Of a stretch of DNA of 5,931 nucleotides, positions 4,592 to 5,931 are shown piece by piece; the stretch's first letter is position 1; each line of letters begins with the position of its first letter. Source of the DNA: SIG603 sp963611165 (GTDB lineage: Bacteria > Bacillota > Clostridia > Oscillospirales > Acutalibacteraceae); the NCBI GenBank assembly GCA_963611165.1, contig CAVDQG010000092.1:1-5931 (forward strand), read 5' to 3'. Under the pieces are notes generated by a model, which had not been told where the DNA came from, ran no database searches, and worked only from the letters and a program-made list of their open reading frames with translations. Made by a program: the position numbers and the translations under genes.

Positions 4592-5509
4592 ATGACTTTT
4601 GTACTCGAAATGTTAAATCTTCAGATCATGCTGTTCATTTTAATGGCGGTCGGTATATTGGTAAAGAAAATAGGAATAATATCTGCCGAAAATCGAAAAA
4701 GTTTTTCGGATATGCTTATTAACGTAATTTTGCCGTGTAATATCGTGAGCTCGTTTATGAGCGGAATTGAAATATCAAGCGACCTACTGAAAAACTGCGT
4801 GCTTGCGGTTGTACTGTCAGCCGTTATACAGATTTTCGTCACCTATGCGAATAAACTTATTTTCAGAAAAGTGGCGAAGAACCGAAAAAGCGTAATGTCC
4901 TACGGAATGATTTGCTCAAACTCAAGCTTTATCGGACTTCCCGTCGCACAGGAGCTTTACGGAGATATGGGCGTGCTGTTTACAAGCGTCTTTCAGATAC
5001 CTATACGATTCACAATGTGGACGGCAGGGCTTTCGCTTTTCACCGATATAGACAGAAAATCAGCGTTCAAAAAACTTGCAAAGCACCCATGTATTATAGC
5101 GGTATTTCTTGGATTTCTGCTAATGGTGCTGCCGATATCTCTGCCGAGCGTCGTGACGAGTACAATAAATTCAATCAGTAAATGTACGACACCGCTTTCA
5201 ATGATAGTTATCGGAACAATTTTAGCCGATGCGGATATAAAGACAATGTTCTCAAAGGACGTAATGTACTATTCGTTTTGGAGATTAATCGGACTGCCGA
5301 TGCTGATATGGCTTATATTGATGCCGTTCCATCTGGATAAGCTGTTAGTGAGTATATGCGTGATAATGTCGGGAATGCCGGCAGGAAGCACAACATCGAT
5401 TTTAGCTGATAAATACGGAGGAGATTCGATGTTTGCGTCGCAAATGACATTTGTGTCAACACTGTTTTCAATCGTGACAATACCGATATTGGGAATGATA
5501 CTCAGCTGA
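4592..5509 (+). CDS. AEC-family transporter (auxin efflux carrier-like permease)
   Basis: This is an integral membrane carrier of the auxin efflux carrier family (membrane transport protein, MdcF/MleP-like), whose bacterial members move organic acids such as malate, malonate or lactate. It has 305 residues with about ten hydrophobic segments split into two halves by a basic cytoplasmic loop (about 151-165). Family motifs are NVILPCNIVSSF (44-55), SNSSFIGLPVAQELYG (109-124) and GMPAGSTTSILADKYGGD (261-278). I chose the ATG at 4592 because AAGGAG lies 7 nt upstream (4579-4584). An in-frame ATG at 4508 falls inside the operator and would add 28 polar residues ahead of the first membrane segment. 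It is transcribed divergently from the dehydrogenase operon and probably shares its regulator. No clear terminator follows; repeat hairpins begin 52 nt after the stop. Substrate and transport direction are not evident from sequence. Confidence 0.88.
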   Translation: MTFVLEMLNLQIMLFILMAVGILVKKIGIISAENRKSFSDMLINVILPCNIVSSFMSGIEISSDLLKNCVLAVVLSAVIQIFVTYANKLIFRKVAKNRKSVMSYGMICSNSSFIGLPVAQELYGDMGVLFTSVFQIPIRFTMWTAGLSLFTDIDRKSAFKKLAKHPCIIAVFLGFLLMVLPISLPSVVTSTINSISKCTTPLSMIVIGTILADADIKTMFSKDVMYYSFWRLIGLPMLIWLILMPFHLDKLLVSICVIMSGMPAGSTTSILADKYGGDSMFASQMTFVSTLFSIVTIPILGMILS

Positions 5510-5540
5510 TAATAAGAGAAAAATATAGAACACAGCGATA

Positions 5541-5931
5541 CAAAACACAAAAGTTTTTGGTTTCGCTTTTTTCAAAAAGCGAACGGGTGTGGGCAGAGCC
5601 CACAAATAGAAAAGCGAAGCAGAAGCAAAAAACGAAAAAGCAGAGCGAAGCGATAACAAAAAAGATAGGCAGTCAAAGTTAACCAAAATGCGGAGCATTT
5701 TAGAACGCGTAGCGTTCGTGGTTGGGCTTTGATTGCCGTCTGATTTACGCAAAGATAAATAAAGAACACAAAGAAACAAAACACAAAAGTTTTTGCCACG
5801 CTTTTTACAAAAAGCGTGCAGGTGTGGGCGGAGCCCACAAAAAGAAAAGCGAAGCAGAAGCAAAAAACGAAAAAGCAGAGCGAAGCGATAAAAAAGAAGA
5901 TAGCAAAATAAAATACGTCAAGAATGCGAAG
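5541..5931. repeat. Right block of composite hairpin-rich repeats
   Basis: This block has the same arrangement as the left one, in the same orientation. It runs: junction hairpins (5562-5583 and 5588-5604), T-free purine-rich tract, type 1 branched structure (5668-5737), A-rich linker, junction hairpins (5797-5818 and 5823-5839), T-free tract, then the start of the type 2 palindrome, cut by the window end. The purine-rich tract near 5610-5656 differs from its left counterpart near 253-300 by about one base. Overlapping short reading frames on both strands are repeat-derived and not called. Confidence 0.85.
5668..5737. other. Branched palindromic structure, type 1, right copy
   Basis: This is the same fold as 83-152. 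The outer stem pairs 5668-5678 with 5727-5737, and the inner stem pairs 5681-5685 with 5719-5723. The two 6-bp hairpins are at 5686-5700 and 5703-5717, with triloops GGA and GTA. Relative to the left copy one outer pair is swapped on both strands and one becomes G-T; all inner stems are unchanged. Confidence 0.75.

Noticed and set aside
5468..5863. Minus-strand frames of 131 and 88 codons over the AEC 3' end and right repeats
   Set aside because: They are made from repeat sequence antisense to the T-free tracts, overlap the AEC gene, and have no supporting ribosome site.
1..5931. Composite transposon with the repeats as terminal elements
   Set aside because: No transposase gene, no terminal inverted repeats and no target duplication can be seen; the repeats are direct and themselves tandem.

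Overview
The window looks like chromosomal DNA of a low-GC Gram-positive bacterium, probably Clostridia. The evidence is AT-rich spacers, strong AGGAGG/AAGGAG ribosome binding sites, a tRNA with an encoded CCA and a sigma-70/sigma-A type promoter. The species cannot be named from the sequence.

Layout: positions 1-540 are a non-coding block of hairpin-rich repeats. A tRNA-Pro(UGG) gene follows on the minus strand (687-762) with its own promoter and terminator. Next come three minus-strand genes in two transcription units. A D-2-hydroxyacid dehydrogenase (3505-4413) and a LysR-type regulator (2606-3496) form a tight operon. Downstream of them lies a separately promoted DAACS-family (glutamate/dicarboxylate/neutral amino acid) symporter (1127-2416). 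An auxin-efflux-carrier (AEC) family transporter (4592-5509) is divergent on the plus strand. From about 5541 to the window end the same repeat family returns in the same orientation and order as on the left, so the gene module sits between direct repeats of roughly 340 bp that run off both edges.

The genes appear to form one small regulon. The divergent intergenic region carries a perfect LysR-type operator (ATAC-N7-GTAT inside an 8-bp dyad) with a degenerate copy 22 bp away. The same two-site arrangement, with the same 22-bp offset and the same abutment to a weak -35 hexamer, occurs upstream of the DAACS transporter gene, overlapping the lysR stop codon. This suggests the regulator controls its own operon, the AEC carrier and the DAACS carrier. 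A plausible but unproven reading is import of an amino acid or organic acid by the symporter, reduction of a 2-oxoacid by the dehydrogenase, and movement of the acid by the AEC protein.

Points of interest are the duplicated operator, active-site substitutions in both the symporter (Asp where acidic-substrate carriers have Arg; Asn in the NMDGT motif) and the dehydrogenase (Gln for the catalytic Glu), a terminator-like hairpin in the symporter leader, and a repeat family that folds into branched structures with compensatory base changes and GCGAAGC mini-hairpins.
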